Below, piece after piece: positions 35,836 to 46,672 of a stretch of DNA of 64,000 nt. Source of the DNA: Inia geoffrensis (Eukaryota > Chordata > Mammalia > Artiodactyla > Iniidae); contig CM070912.1 in NCBI GenBank assembly GCA_036417435.1, positions 22,370,055 through 22,434,054 on the forward strand, written 5' to 3'. The translations under genes and the position numbers were made by a program. The notes under the pieces are model-generated. The model was not told the DNA's origin, did no database searches, and saw only the letters and a program-made list of their open reading frames with translations. Numbering within the stretch: the stretch's first letter is position 1; every line of letters begins with the position of its first letter.

Positions 35836-37413
35836 AAAAGGAGGAAATAAAGGAGGAACAGTGAGGCCTCTTTTATCTCTGCTAAACTTTGCTGCCTGCT
35901 GGTGAAATTATCGCTTTGTGGCAGTAATGGATTTTCCTAAAGCTGTTTCCCTCTGATCATTAATAATCCCTGCACAGTAAAGAGCTATTGTTCTTCAGTA
36001 TGAGTAAATAACCCGGCCCGAGGCATCGCTTATCTTCAGACCACAGAGCAGACTTCTTACTGGAAATACAATTCAGGTGCCAACACCAAGGGCATGAGCA
36101 AGCTTCCCTTCCTATTTTTCTTCCTTTATCTCTTACTCCTCGCTTATCCTTCGGTGCACTTTTCTCCTAGATCCGTTATCCTTCCTTACTTTCTGATGTA
36201 TTCCCATATCCTATACAGTATCATCTTACCTAAATTGAATAACCTTCAAGCTAAACCAAGTGCCCCCATCTCCCCACCCCACACACGCCCCATGAACTTG
36301 TTTCCTGACCTAGATTCAGTTTTTGGTTACTAGAATCCAAAAGGGGAAGTGTAATGCCACACACTGTTTTGTGTATCTCAGGATATGCTTGTGTGGTGTA
36401 CTTAATCATACGGCGGCTATTCTCTGAAACAGCATCTTTTTACACAGAAATTGACAATATGGTACGTCAGAGATACGGGTCAGGGAGGAAAGGGTATATC
36501 ATATTTTTATCTAAAGGAAAATAAATCAGGTTAGGCCCCGTAACATGGGAAATCTTCAGAAGACAGGGAAAAACCAAAAATATTTATGTCTGAAAGATTT
36601 CTAAACTATCCCAAATAAGATCATGTAAGGCACATATATTCATCCTAAATATATCAGCACAGGAGCACACACAAGATTATACCTGTAAGGGGAACTCCAA
36701 TCAGGCTCTTGTATCCAAGAGATGTACAGTAATTTGCCCCCTCAGGGATAGAAACTCCAAATGGAAACCAAGTTTCAGTCTCTCAATTCAAAAGAAATGG
36801 ATGCACCTGTTTCCTTATCATCATATTTTAAGAGACAAGGACAAGGTAAGCGTCAATAAGAGGTAGTGAGAACAAGTTACCAGAAGTAGGAGGTGTGTGT
36901 CTGGGGTGTTGTGTATATGCTGGCAATGGGTGAAAACTTGGTCAACGTTTGAAGATCAACCCCAGTCATTCGTTCGTAACTACCCAGGATTTGAACCCTT
37001 CATAGGAACTAGCGAAGTCAAGAGAACACAAAACATTTAAATTAAAACATTCAAACCCCTTCTTTGTGATAATTTCCTAAGAAACTGGATTAAGAAACAG
37101 ACAAAAGGGCTCTGGTTATAACATTAGATACACCTAACCCTCGATCCAACTACCTGATATATAACCCTCACCCTGCACAGGGGGTCTCTGCCTTCACGAC
37201 AGTTTCCAAGTACCCTCCACCTATTGAGTAAGCAACTTTCCCCACCTGCAGAAGCACGGGAGCTCTTTACTAGACAAAGTTCCTTTAGAGTAGGAGCAAT
37301 GACTGCCCATCTTTAGTGCGCAGAACGATTAGCAACCAGAGTACCTTTGAGTTTCTCCAGTCCAACAATGACCAACAGAATGTTCTTCAATGATGGAAAT
37401 ATTCTATATCTTC
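35836..37413. other. LYRM1 5' intron, no recognised feature
   Basis: Unique-looking sequence; nothing coding recognised. Confidence 0.5.
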
Positions 37414-37544
37414 GCTGTCCAACAGGGTAGCCACTGGCACTGGGCACCTGAAATACGGTTAGTACATCTGAGGAACTGCATTTAAAATTTTATTTCATTT
37501 AAATTTAAATAGCTACATGTAGCTTGTGGCTACATATGGACAGC
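37414..37544. mobile_element. Short palindromic DNA transposon remnant (hAT-like)
   Basis: The ends are inverted ('gctgtccaacagggtagcca' against 'gtggctacatatggacagc') with an A/T-rich centre of 'aaatttaaat' type. The family is not named with confidence. Confidence 0.5.
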
Positions 37545-38539
37545 AGAGCTCTAGACCAAAAAATTGCAAATCAAATGCCCACAGGGGTTAGGCTGGTAGA
37601 AGAAGGGAGAAGAATCTCATTGGCTCCAGCTGACTGTTGCTCTGTAGGAACCTCAAGCTGGTGTTGCCAGATTGTCTCATTTTTCAAATGAAGCCGAAAA
37701 TCAGATTTTTAAATTTGGCAAGTACATTTAAAAAAATAATTTAAATCAATCTGTGGGCCAAACTACATTTGCAGGCAATATCTGTCTTGCCAGTTTGTAA
37801 TCTGTAATCTAGGCCAATCCCTAAACTCAAAGAAAAGGGTCTTATTCAAGGCCATTCTGCTGGTCAGTACAGATGCAAGACTGAAACCCAGGCCTTCTGA
37901 TTATTCTTCTGATGCCACTTCTAGAGTTTATGAAATCAACCATATCTAGTGGTGGAGGTGGCAGCAACAGCGGGGAAAAATGCCCCTTTGTCAGAAGCTG
38001 TTGAAGTCCACGGTTGATACATTATGGACACAGTGTTCCTATATGTTGGTTTCATGGGCGAGGCTCTGAAATAGGAGTCAGCAGGGCACAAAGAAGAAAT
38101 AGTTCACTGGGTAGTCAGACCTATAAACAATAAGCAAAGTAAGGTTTGCTATAATGAACACAAATCACCTAAGCAGGAGTCCAAAAGCACTGACAGCTGG
38201 CAGAGGAAAGGAGGAGAGAGATCTGAGCCAGGCCTCTGAGGATGAGTCTTGATGATTATGAGGGTGGGTCCCATTATTCAAGGATATTACGGGGCCTCCT
38301 TCTATCTTGGAGGCTTTGTGTGTGTGAAGAGTCTCCTCTGCTGGCTTGTCCTTCTCTGGATCATCTCTATATGTAAAGAGCCCCAGGGAGTTTAGAGGCC
38401 TTCCTCTTTATCTGCACCCTCTTCTTAGGTGATCCAGGAATAAACTGCTACATTTATTATCTCTCAGTTTTCCCATGACTTGTATATTTAACTTCTCAAC
38501 ATCTTTACTTGGACCATTAATAGACTTATCAAAACTAGT
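37545..38539. other. LYRM1 5' intron
   Basis: A weak MIR-like stretch at 37800-37920; otherwise nothing recognised. Confidence 0.45.
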
Positions 38540-39180
38540 ATGTTCAAAATAATAGTAGTGCCTTCCAAACTATTTTCTCTGCGGAGTCATCCTTGGTTCC
38601 TTCCTTTCCCATACACTTCACATCCAATTTGGCAGCAAGTCCTGCAAGCTCGACTTTCAGAGTACATTCCAAATTTAATTCTCTCCATTTCCACCCTGAA
38701 TACAACACTACTGTCACCTCCCCCTTGGCCCTACTGCAACAGCCTCCTAGCAGGTCTGACTACGTCTACCCTTCTCTATCCAGTAGCCAAGAATGATTTT
38801 CTAAAAATGTAAATCAGATCTGGTCACTCCTTAAAACCCTCCATTTAAAAAACAGCTAAACCCTCACCTTGAGCTAAAAGGCTATGCTCGATCAGGCCCT
38901 GCCACTTCTCCATCACAGACCACTCTGGCTCTGGCTCTCTCCTTTCTACTGCAAGCACATGGCCTTCTCGCCATTTCCTTCCTCAGATCCCTTCCCGTTG
39001 GTTCATTTCTCCACCTAGAAAGCTCATTCCCTAGCTTCCCTCTTTTCTCGGATTTCCGTAAACCCGGCCTCCTCTGAACAGACTTATCCGATTTAGAGTG
39101 GCCCTCCCCCCATCTTCTACCACTTCACCTGATACTACTACCTTTGGGGCATTTCTCACTTGCTGATATCTTACTGATTT
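38540..39180 (+). repeat. L2 LINE fragment, large
   Basis: Sense L2: 'ctactgcaacagcctcctag', 'atcagatctggtcactcctt', 'gatcaggccctgcca'. It ends about 250 bases before the CpG island. Confidence 0.8.
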
Positions 39181-39670
39181 AACTTTTTAACTTTCTCCCG
39201 GACTCGAATAAAAAGTCACGGAGCAACGCCTTTGGCGGCCCGAGGGATTTAAGAAGCTGGTTCTCATTCTTAGAAAATCTCAGTATCGTGTAGGGGACTC
39301 ATCTGTGTCAACCTTCCTCAGCTAGGCGCCTCTCGCCCCCGGATTTACCCCTCCTAATCTCCCATTTACATTCGGGAATCCAAAGGATTGAGAAGTCTCA
39401 GATGGGCCCCAAACCAGCATTTCAGCGTTCCCAAACCAGGGGGTCCCCTTCCTGGCCCTCGAGCCGCTTCCCTTAGCAAGTTGCCGAGGCCAGCGGCGGT
39501 GACACCAAGCCGCCCTCGCGAGGCTGGGGGGGCGGGGGGGGGGTCACACAGACTCGTCTCCTAGCAACGTCGCACCCCGCCCACCCCACCCCATTCCCTG
39601 CCCCTGGGGAGCCAACCCCTTCCCCCAGTCTCCCGCGCCAGGAGTCAGCGTCTCCATTCTCTACACTCAC

Positions 39671-39840
39671 GCTGCATCAGTCCAGCCTTCCCCCACCCAC
39701 AGAAGCCCGGCAGCCTACCGCAGGCTGGGAGGAGGCGGCGCCGGGAGCCCAGCTGAGCTGCGGCCGACTGAGCTCTGGCAGGTCCGGTGGGCCAGGCCGT
39801 ACCAAACCACCGGACGGACCTCTGTGGGAGCATCAGTCCC
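39671..39840 (-). other. LYRM1: Probable LYRM1 non-coding first exon
   Basis: On the - strand the CpG-island sequence runs into a consensus donor GTGAGT (complement of 39665-39670); a weaker alternative donor is the complement of 39717-39718. The boundaries are inferred from the donor and the CpG island. No transcript data are available. Confidence 0.45.
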
Positions 39841-40152
39841 AGGTCGAGGGTAGGCTCGAGCCTTCCTTAAACTTCAAACTCTAGACCACGCTCCGCTGTA
39901 CAGCCAACAATATATCCAAGTTCATCCTTTCCTTATTTTCCTTTTCTCCCTTTAGTTCTCCTCTCTCCCCCCATCCCAGCGAAAAATTGGTCCAGTCCAT
40001 CTCCTCCTAGCTCTCCCTCCGCGTCGCTAGGTCTTTGCCCTTACTTGGCGACGGCTTCGTACGTCTTTGCGTACGTCGTGATGCAAACTGCCACTCTTTC
40101 ACTACCCGCCCCTCTCCTATTCCGCGTCCTGGAGCGGGCGGCTTGCGGGGTT

Positions 40153-40162
40153 ACCGGAAGTG
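40153..40162 (+). promoter_or_regulatory. ETS/GABP-type site ACCGGAAGTG
   Basis: A full consensus ETS core (CCGGAAGTG) sits in the CpG island just before the first upstream ATG. ETS sites of this form cluster near transcription starts of TATA-less bidirectional promoters, so it probably marks the DCUN1D3 start region. Confidence 0.55.
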
Positions 40163-40272
40163 ATGATGCAGGAGGCGATGGAGAGGGCGGGGCTTCGGGG
40201 CGGCCCCCGCCGGTGGGCCGCAGATGAAGAGGAGGCGGCGGCAGTGGTGGAAGAAGAGGCGGCGGCGGCGGG

Positions 40273-40310
<38 letters not shown>

Positions 40311-40315
40311 GGTAG
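40163..40315 (+). other. Upstream ORF (50 codons) ending in a poly-alanine run
   Basis: Starting from tandem ATGs at 40163 and 40166, the frame stays open for 50 codons to TAG at 40313. It reads MMQEAMERAGLRGG at the start, passes through an acidic/alanine-rich stretch, and then reads the CGG tract as twelve consecutive Ala (GCG) codons, followed by Gly and stop. A third in-frame ATG at 40178 has a strong context (G at -3 and +4). Whether it is translated depends on the transcription start lying upstream of 40163. Confidence 0.4.
40258..40312 (+). repeat. (GCG/CGG)n trinucleotide repeat in the DCUN1D3 leader
   Basis: Four GCG units, one GGG interruption at 40271-40273, then twelve uninterrupted GCG units. 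It sits in the presumed 5' UTR, the same position as CGG repeats that expand in other mammalian genes such as FMR1. Confidence 0.9.
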
Positions 40316-40600
40316 GGAGCCTGGAAACGCGAGCAGGGATGGTAGGTGTTTTGGACCCGCCGGGCCGCCGTCGTTTCCAGAAAGGGTTTGACTGGAGGAA
40401 CCTCTGGAGCAGCTGTGAGTTTGAGGCGGGGGGGGGGGGGGGGGTTGAGGAAAAGGGGAGGCATTGGGAGATGAAGGGGCGGGGGTTGGGTACCTTCGAG
40501 AAGGGGGGTGTGTGGAAGGGGAGGAGTGGAAATCGGCGCCTTGTCTGGACTGGTCCCGCTGGAAGAGAGGAGGCTGTGAGGGGAGCCTGTGGCGTGTTAG

Positions 40601-42170
40601 CCGCAGGGCTCAGAAAACTTACCTACTGTCCCTGCCTCCCTACCGCCAGCACCCCTCAATCCAGGGCCTGGGGTTCTGGGGGCCGGAGCTGCCCTGAAGG
40701 GAGTGCAGACTCTGGTCCTCTGCCCCTTGTAAGCGCCGTGAGGTAGGAGCCCAAGCGAGAGGTGGTGGGTGAATCTCCAGCTCCCTCCGCCCTCATTTCC
40801 CTCCCCACCCCCATCTTTCTCTTTAATCATTAACAGCCCTGGAATTAAGGGGCTCAGACCTGGAGGCCTTCCTATGCACCTTTGCTATAAACGATAACCA
40901 TCTGTGCCTGAGGTAATGGGGCTGGAAGCTTTGCCTGTATCCTGTATAGGAAGTGGGACAGGGTGACAAATGTATTGTGTTTTTCCGTTACCCCCTCAAC
41001 CCCCATCCTCTCCCTTGCATACCCCTCCTTTCCACTTTAGTTCTCCGTGGCTAGGTGGTAATCGTGGTGGGTTTTGTCGTGTTTGTTTGTTTTTTTCTTT
41101 ATTGCACTTGGTATCTTGGTTATCTCTTTTGAATTTGGTGTTCGACCTCCATCCCAGATCTTAACTGCAAGCTTTGTAATACTTCAGTTACAAGCTGTGT
41201 GTCTTTGGGAGTACCTCTCAATGCCTGGTCGCTACCGATTAAGATGAGCGTTTTCTTCTATGAATACTGGAATTCCAAAGCCCTTGCAAGGATTCCTAAA
41301 TGGCATCATAGCCTAGGAATCAAGGTCTCTTGCTCTAAATACTTTGTGTGTGAGGAATTTAAATGTTGTCAACTCTTTCCAAAGTGATTTGATGTTAGGC
41401 TAATTCTGGATTTCTGTGTTTCTCTCCACCCACACTTCATGATGCACTTTGGAGAACAGAAAACCCCATATTACTTTTTTGTTTCTCCAGTTGGACAATA
41501 GCTCTTTTATCTTCTTCATTTGCGTGTCTGGCACACAGGTCTTCAGTGAACACATTTGGCTTGTGCTGATTCCTATCTTATTTATTTAGCTTATTCTTTG
41601 TGTATAGGTGGTCTTAAGTGAGACAATGTGATTTGCTTAGTTTTGTTTTAAGGAAGAATACAAACCAGTAACGGCTATGAAAAAATTATTTGAGAAAAAA
41701 AATTATTTGAAAAAGCAAAGAATGATTGGAAAAGAAAGTCTCTTTGTTGATGTTCTGTTGGTTTAAGGAAAAAAAAAAGTAGTGCTACTTTAGCCTCTTG
41801 TAGGGATTTCAGAGTGAAGTGTAATGATTCCTAGTTTGGTGTTGATATTTTCTTTGGAAATCCTCTGTTGAGTCTGGCACTGTGTTTTCTAAAGAACTTT
41901 AAGAGATGGTGCCCAAATTTTAGGGATCCTTTGAATAGAAAGTGTCCGTAAATCCTGTTCCTCTGTAACTGAGTTTATGTGCATATTGCTAGAAGAATTA
42001 TTACAACGGGTTCCATCCTACTCATCAGGGCTTTCAAGCCTGATAAAACAGAGTATTTAATGCTTTGATTGTACAAGTAACAGCATGTTTAGATGTTTCA
42101 CAGAAATGCAACAAAAGAAAAAAATGACTCCTGTTCTCACCTTAGCTGATTTGGAATCATTGAATAAAAA
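40601..42170. other. Start of DCUN1D3 intron 1
   Basis: GC content falls away from the promoter. No repeat or exon recognised. Confidence 0.5.
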
Positions 42171-42179
42171 GTCCAAAAT

Positions 42180-42720
42180 TCATTCATTCATTCAACAAAC
42201 ACTTATTGACTGGCTACTAATTGCTAGCCAGTATTTCGGGCACTGGGCATACAAAGGTGAACATAGCAGTAAGGTCCACGCTCTCATGGAGCTTACCTCG
42301 GAGTGTAGGATGAGGACAGATAAATAAGCAAATCGGACTTTGATAAGTGCTGAAGAAAATAAGAGTGTTGTGATAGAAAGCGTCTGACTGGGATACGGTC
42401 TAGACCTTTCTGAGGAGGTGACAGGTAAGCTGAGCTTTAAATAAAAAGGAGCCAGCCATGCAAAGATATGGGAGGAGCCTTCCAGGTTTAGGGACTAGCT
42501 AGTGCAGAAACTGGGCTAGAGTGAGTTTGGCAAGTTCCAGGGAGTAGGGAGAAAGGGGAGGTGGAGGAGGTTCGGGAGTAGGGAGGCAATAATAGCAGAG
42601 TCTAGTGAGCAAAGAGGAGAGTGAGAAGAGTCTAGGTCAGAGAGGTGGAGGCCAGGCTCAGAACAGGTAGGCAAAATAAGAGGAAGAAGGAGAAGGAAAT
42701 AGAAAATCATGTTCCTTTTT
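42180..42720 (-). repeat. L2 LINE fragment
   Basis: Reversed L2: 'cattcaacaaacacttattg', 'ctctcatggagcttacctcg', 'gagccttccaggtttaggga'. Confidence 0.75.
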
Positions 42721-44228
42721 AATTCTGTTGCCTTTCCTAGAGTCTCACCACATGCTACTTTGAGGGTACTCTTGGACTGTTATAGGAAAAAAAAAGTCAC
42801 CCTGCTGAGAGTGGGAGAGGAGGAGGCAATGGTCATCTGGGTCTTTTCTGGCAGATGAATCTCAAGCCATGTGTTAAGAATTCAACAGGATGTTCAACTG
42901 AGAGATTGCCTTTTTCCTTACAGGATTTTGCCTTATACACTTTTAAAAATTGCATAATGAGTACCCCAAATGTGTTCTAGTGTATGAATCCTCCTTTGCT
43001 TCCAGCTGTGAATTTGGGGCTGAAGGTTGGGCAAGTGATAATAATATGCCCCTGTTGGTTTACAAAGATGACCATTAGGATCTAAGTTTGAACTTATTTT
43101 TTGTAGGGAGGCGGGTTTTATGTTGCAATATTTCCACTCTTGTCTGATCCACCTGATGACTAATAACACTCAGCTGAGGTGTAGGTTGGGGCTAAAAGTT
43201 TACATTTATCCAATGTAATCCACACTCAGTGGATTACATTAGATAAATGACCATTGTGGGCATAATCCCACTCTGTGGACATCTTTGGGCTGGCATGTAA
43301 CCAAGTGATGTAACCTACTTTTGCCTTCTGTTGGGGCCATTCATCTCCAGCAGTCAGCTGCTTTTCAGCCTCACCTTGACCAGATTGTCCACTTGAGAGG
43401 CCCAATCAGGACTCCTTTTTGATTTGGCCCTCTTGAGCCATGACACAGTGGGCCAACAGAAAGAATATGCTGTTTTCTTCTTTTGAACACCACAACAGTG
43501 ACTAGTGTGTTCTTTGAGTGAATTGGCCCTTTGAGCCAGGCAGTTGAGAGACTTAAAATATTGCTGAGGCTATTTGTAGTAAAGTTAGTATCAGAAATGC
43601 TAAGTAAAACCTTTTAGTGTTTGGGAAAAATGAATCAGAAATTTTGGACTTGTCACCTATTTTAGGTTCTAGTAATTTACTAGCATGGGTAGATAGATTA
43701 TCAAAAATAACTTGAATAGTTTCCTGGGCAGTCCTGGGGTAATGAAGGGGATGGAGTTGAGCCTGTACTGACTTACTGAATCCCAACTTGAATGCAAATA
43801 GGAAGTCTTTTAGTTAGCAAGCAAGTGAACAGCTAGGACCAGGCAAACAATAGACTCCACCCTTTATACTGCATAGTAGCTCTAAGAAACTGAGAATTGA
43901 AAAAATATATATATAATATATATATGGTTTTGGCCTAGGTTGAAGAATTTTGGCCTCTGTATCCTAATGCTGGATTTTAAATGCTGTTGTTAAGCTGTCC
44001 ACTGTTCATCTTCATTTTAATAGTTATTATAACTCAAGTATGAAAGTATCCTGTAGGCTGAAATTTCATCAGCCAGTTTGGAGACTGGTGGCTCTTTTCT
44101 AATTTGTGAAAGGGGCGGATGGGCAGGAGGGGACTTGAATACAGGGAGAAGCCATCGACTCCTACGTTGGCCACTAATTGTGTTTGGGGAAAGAATCCAC
44201 AAATCTAAATGAATTTAGATTCTCAGAG
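42721..44228. other. DCUN1D3 intron 1, mostly unique
   Basis: Contains a hairpin at 43203-43249 and an (AT)n run at 43903-43925. No family could be assigned to the rest. Confidence 0.45.
43203..43249. repeat. Nearly perfect 21-bp inverted repeat (hairpin)
   Basis: The arms 43203-43223 and 43229-43249 pair at 20 of 21 positions around a 5-base loop (actca). The central 12 bp (aatgtaatccac) are perfect. Confidence 0.9.
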
Positions 44229-44244
44229 CTGAACTGGCCTTTTA

Positions 44245-44449
44245 TTTATTTATTTTAAAAATATTCATCTATTTATTTTGTTGCGCCAGGTGGGCTCCTT
44301 TGTTATGGCACGCGGGCTCCTTCGTTGCAGCATGCGAGCTCTTAGTTGTCGCACGCATGTGAGATCTAGTTCCCTGATCAGGGAATTGAACCCGGGCCCC
44401 CTGCATTGGGAGCACAGCATCTTAACCACTGCGCCACCAGGGAAGTCCC
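44245..44449 (-). mobile_element. CHR-type SINE
   Basis: Target-site duplication ctgaactggcctttta at 44229-44244 and 44450-44465. The head at right reads 'ccaccagggaagtccc'. Confidence 0.95.
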
Positions 44450-44469
44450 CTGAACTGGCCTTTTAATCT

Positions 44470-46457
44470 AGGGTACTAGTGGATTTGTTTCTTAAACTCC
44501 CAGGGCTTTTGGACAAACTCTTCTTAAAGACGAGTTGATGCCACTTACTTTTGGAGTTGTGGGTGTTATGCATTGCATTAGATGACTTAAAATTAATCTG
44601 ATTTTGCTACTGTTTTGATATCTTTACAGTAAGGACAGTTAATTGTACACAGTTGTTTTAAGATGAAGATGTGGTAACTCAGATTGAAACAATGGTAATT
44701 ATGTGGTGACTCCTATTTCCCCAGTTTTTGATAACTTACAGTTACCTCTTTGTGTCTGTTTACAGATGTTGAATACCAGTGAACCAGGATCAATTCTCCC
44801 TAAGTGTTGGAACAGTGTTCTGAAGCTCTCTGCACAATGGACCAGGGTGTTTTATTGAGTTAGTGTCTTTCAATTAAAATCTAGTTTTACTAGTTCTTGT
44901 ATCTGTTTTTCTAGGTGAATGATGAGTGAATGATTACAGATAAGAACTTAACATATTAATTTAGTGGAAGTGGCTCAAACTCTAATTCTTTGAAGTTGTG
45001 ATATGTAGAAAGGAGAAAATGGGAGGAGGGAAATGCCAAATCCTCTTCTTTAAGACCTGTACAAATGAAACTATTTAAATACCATACATCAGAGTAGGGA
45101 AGCTCAGCAAAGGAATCTTGAGGTGATAATTAGCCCTTGTAGCAAAGTAAGCCATCTGTGGCCAGCGCCCTGATACCAACCTGATTACACGAAAAAGTAG
45201 GCATCATGTTGACGACTCCTGACTTCCCGATGGCTTGTCCTTGCTCAGGAGTGCCCTTTGACCCGTGCTGTGTTGGTGGGTTTCAGGCTGAATTGCATCG
45301 TGGAAGCTTAGGTTGCATAGTGCTGGGAAGCATAATCCATGTTCCTGTTCTCCCTGCTCTGCTGGAGGGCTCAGCCTCAGGACCTGGGGACTGGAAATAA
45401 TTCTGTCACTGAGGCCTGGAGATCCAGACCAGATATATGATGACTGATCAAGGATCTTGGATAGCATCACTGCATAGTGTAGGACTTCTCATTTTTGCCC
45501 TAATCTCTGCTGGTCAGTTTAGGACACAGTGTGTTGGAAAAACTTGCTTTCCTTATTTTACTAGTAGATTGCTTCCACCATATCAAGACTGCAGGGTTTG
45601 GTTATAGCTTTTAGCTCTTGTTGGTTGATGAAGGGTTTGGATTCTGCAGTGTTTGCCTAAAGTGGGTTGGTGTGTGACCTGTAATTTTGATTCTGAATAA
45701 GACTCAAGTCATAGCATTTACTATATTGAATGCATTTAATTCTTTCTCCAGTTAAGGAAGAAGCAGGAAGAAGATCCTCAAAGAACCTTAGACTATCCGG
45801 CATGATAGTTTTTCAAACTGGGCTATGCGGAGCCCTTTCAGGGATCAGTTCTGGCGTATGCCCCCTCATCTTGCTGTCTTCCTTCTACTTCACTGCCCCC
45901 CCCCCACCATGCTTCACTCTGCACAAGGTACCTCGATATTCTGTTCTATTGGGTTTCCCCATAAGATTTCAGTCAATCAAAATGTTTCAAGGCTGAAAAC
46001 AGATCAAAAAGCAGTAGGAAAATGGAAATCTAGAAAGGTTAGTAAACTTGCTTAAAGTTACAGAACAAGGTACTGGCAGCTGCAGGACTAGAATAGGACT
46101 TTGTCTGCACTAATTTGTTTTCTCATTTACATTGCCTCAAATATGTCATTGTAGGCACTCAATGGAGTTTGAGTTTAATTGAATCCTTGGTGTTTGGTCT
46201 TTTATATTACTGGCTCTTTACGCAAACATTTTGTCACACACTACTGTTCTTTCAGAGAAAAATCCTTATAACCAGTTTTGAAACATATGTGAAGTTGTTG
46301 ATGGTAATAGTACTAGTAAGTAGCTGGCCTTTCCTCCTCAGAATATTTCTGAAAGTGATGATAGTACTTTCAAACAGAAGTGGAGGCTTTATCACTCTAA
46401 GTTCTTAAGATAAGCTAGTGGCATGCTGTCCAGAATGCCTGTGCAAAATGCTGACCT
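44470..46457. other. DCUN1D3 intron 1, no repeat recognised over most of its length
   Basis: Includes a possible cryptic exon at 44766-44847 (see findings) and a weak MIR-like piece near 46020-46100. Confidence 0.4.
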
Positions 46458-46659
46458 CGGGCTTCCCTGGTGGCACAGTGGTTGAGAGTCCTCCTGCCGA
46501 TGCAGGGGGCACGGGTTTGTGCCCCGGTCTGGGAGGATCCCACATGCCGCGGAGCGGCTGAGCCTGTGAGCCATGGCCGCTGAGCCTGCGCGTCCGGAGC
46601 CTGTGCTCCGCAACGGGAGAGGCCACAACAGTGAGAGGCCCGCGTACCGCAAAAAAAAA
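46458..46659 (+). mobile_element. CHR-type SINE
   Basis: Target-site duplication aaaatgctgacct at 46445-46457 and 46660-46672. Confidence 0.95.
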
Positions 46660-46672
46660 AAATGCTGACCTG

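Larger units (their letters stand above)
40150..40341 (+). other. DCUN1D3: Probable DCUN1D3 non-coding first exon (5' UTR)
   Basis: A good splice donor, GATG|GTAGGT, follows at 40342, after a GC-rich leader with a (GCG)n tract. The gene name is inferred from position: DCUN1D3 (DCN1-like 3, a cullin neddylation factor) is the divergent partner of LYRM1 in mammals. Its coding sequence, which should begin with a myristoylation-type MGQ start, was searched for to the end of the window and not found. The remaining 23.6 kb would therefore be intron 1. The exon start is a guess. Confidence 0.5.
39420..40600. promoter_or_regulatory. CpG-island bidirectional promoter of LYRM1 (-) and DCUN1D3 (+)
   Basis: GC- and CpG-rich DNA contrasts sharply with the AT-rich flanks. 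It contains GGGCGGGGC-type Sp1 boxes (about 40184), a perfect ETS site (40153-40162) and long G runs (39526-39543 and 40428-40444). There is no TATA box. It sits between the divergent LYRM1 and DCUN1D3 genes, the usual design of a housekeeping divergent promoter. Confidence 0.8.

Noticed and set aside
40117..40464. 115-codon - strand open frame with poly-Ala
   Set aside because: Antisense of the CGG tract and G runs in the CpG island; no independent support as a gene. Mentioned only with the uORF.
40339..40746. 135-codon + strand open frame beginning at the DCUN1D3 donor
   Set aside because: GC-rich chance frame starting at the exon end and running into intron 1; no recognisable domain.
43553..43786. 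77-codon - strand open frame as a possible retroviral or cellular fragment
   Set aside because: No motif could be tied to a known family; flanking frames are full of stops.
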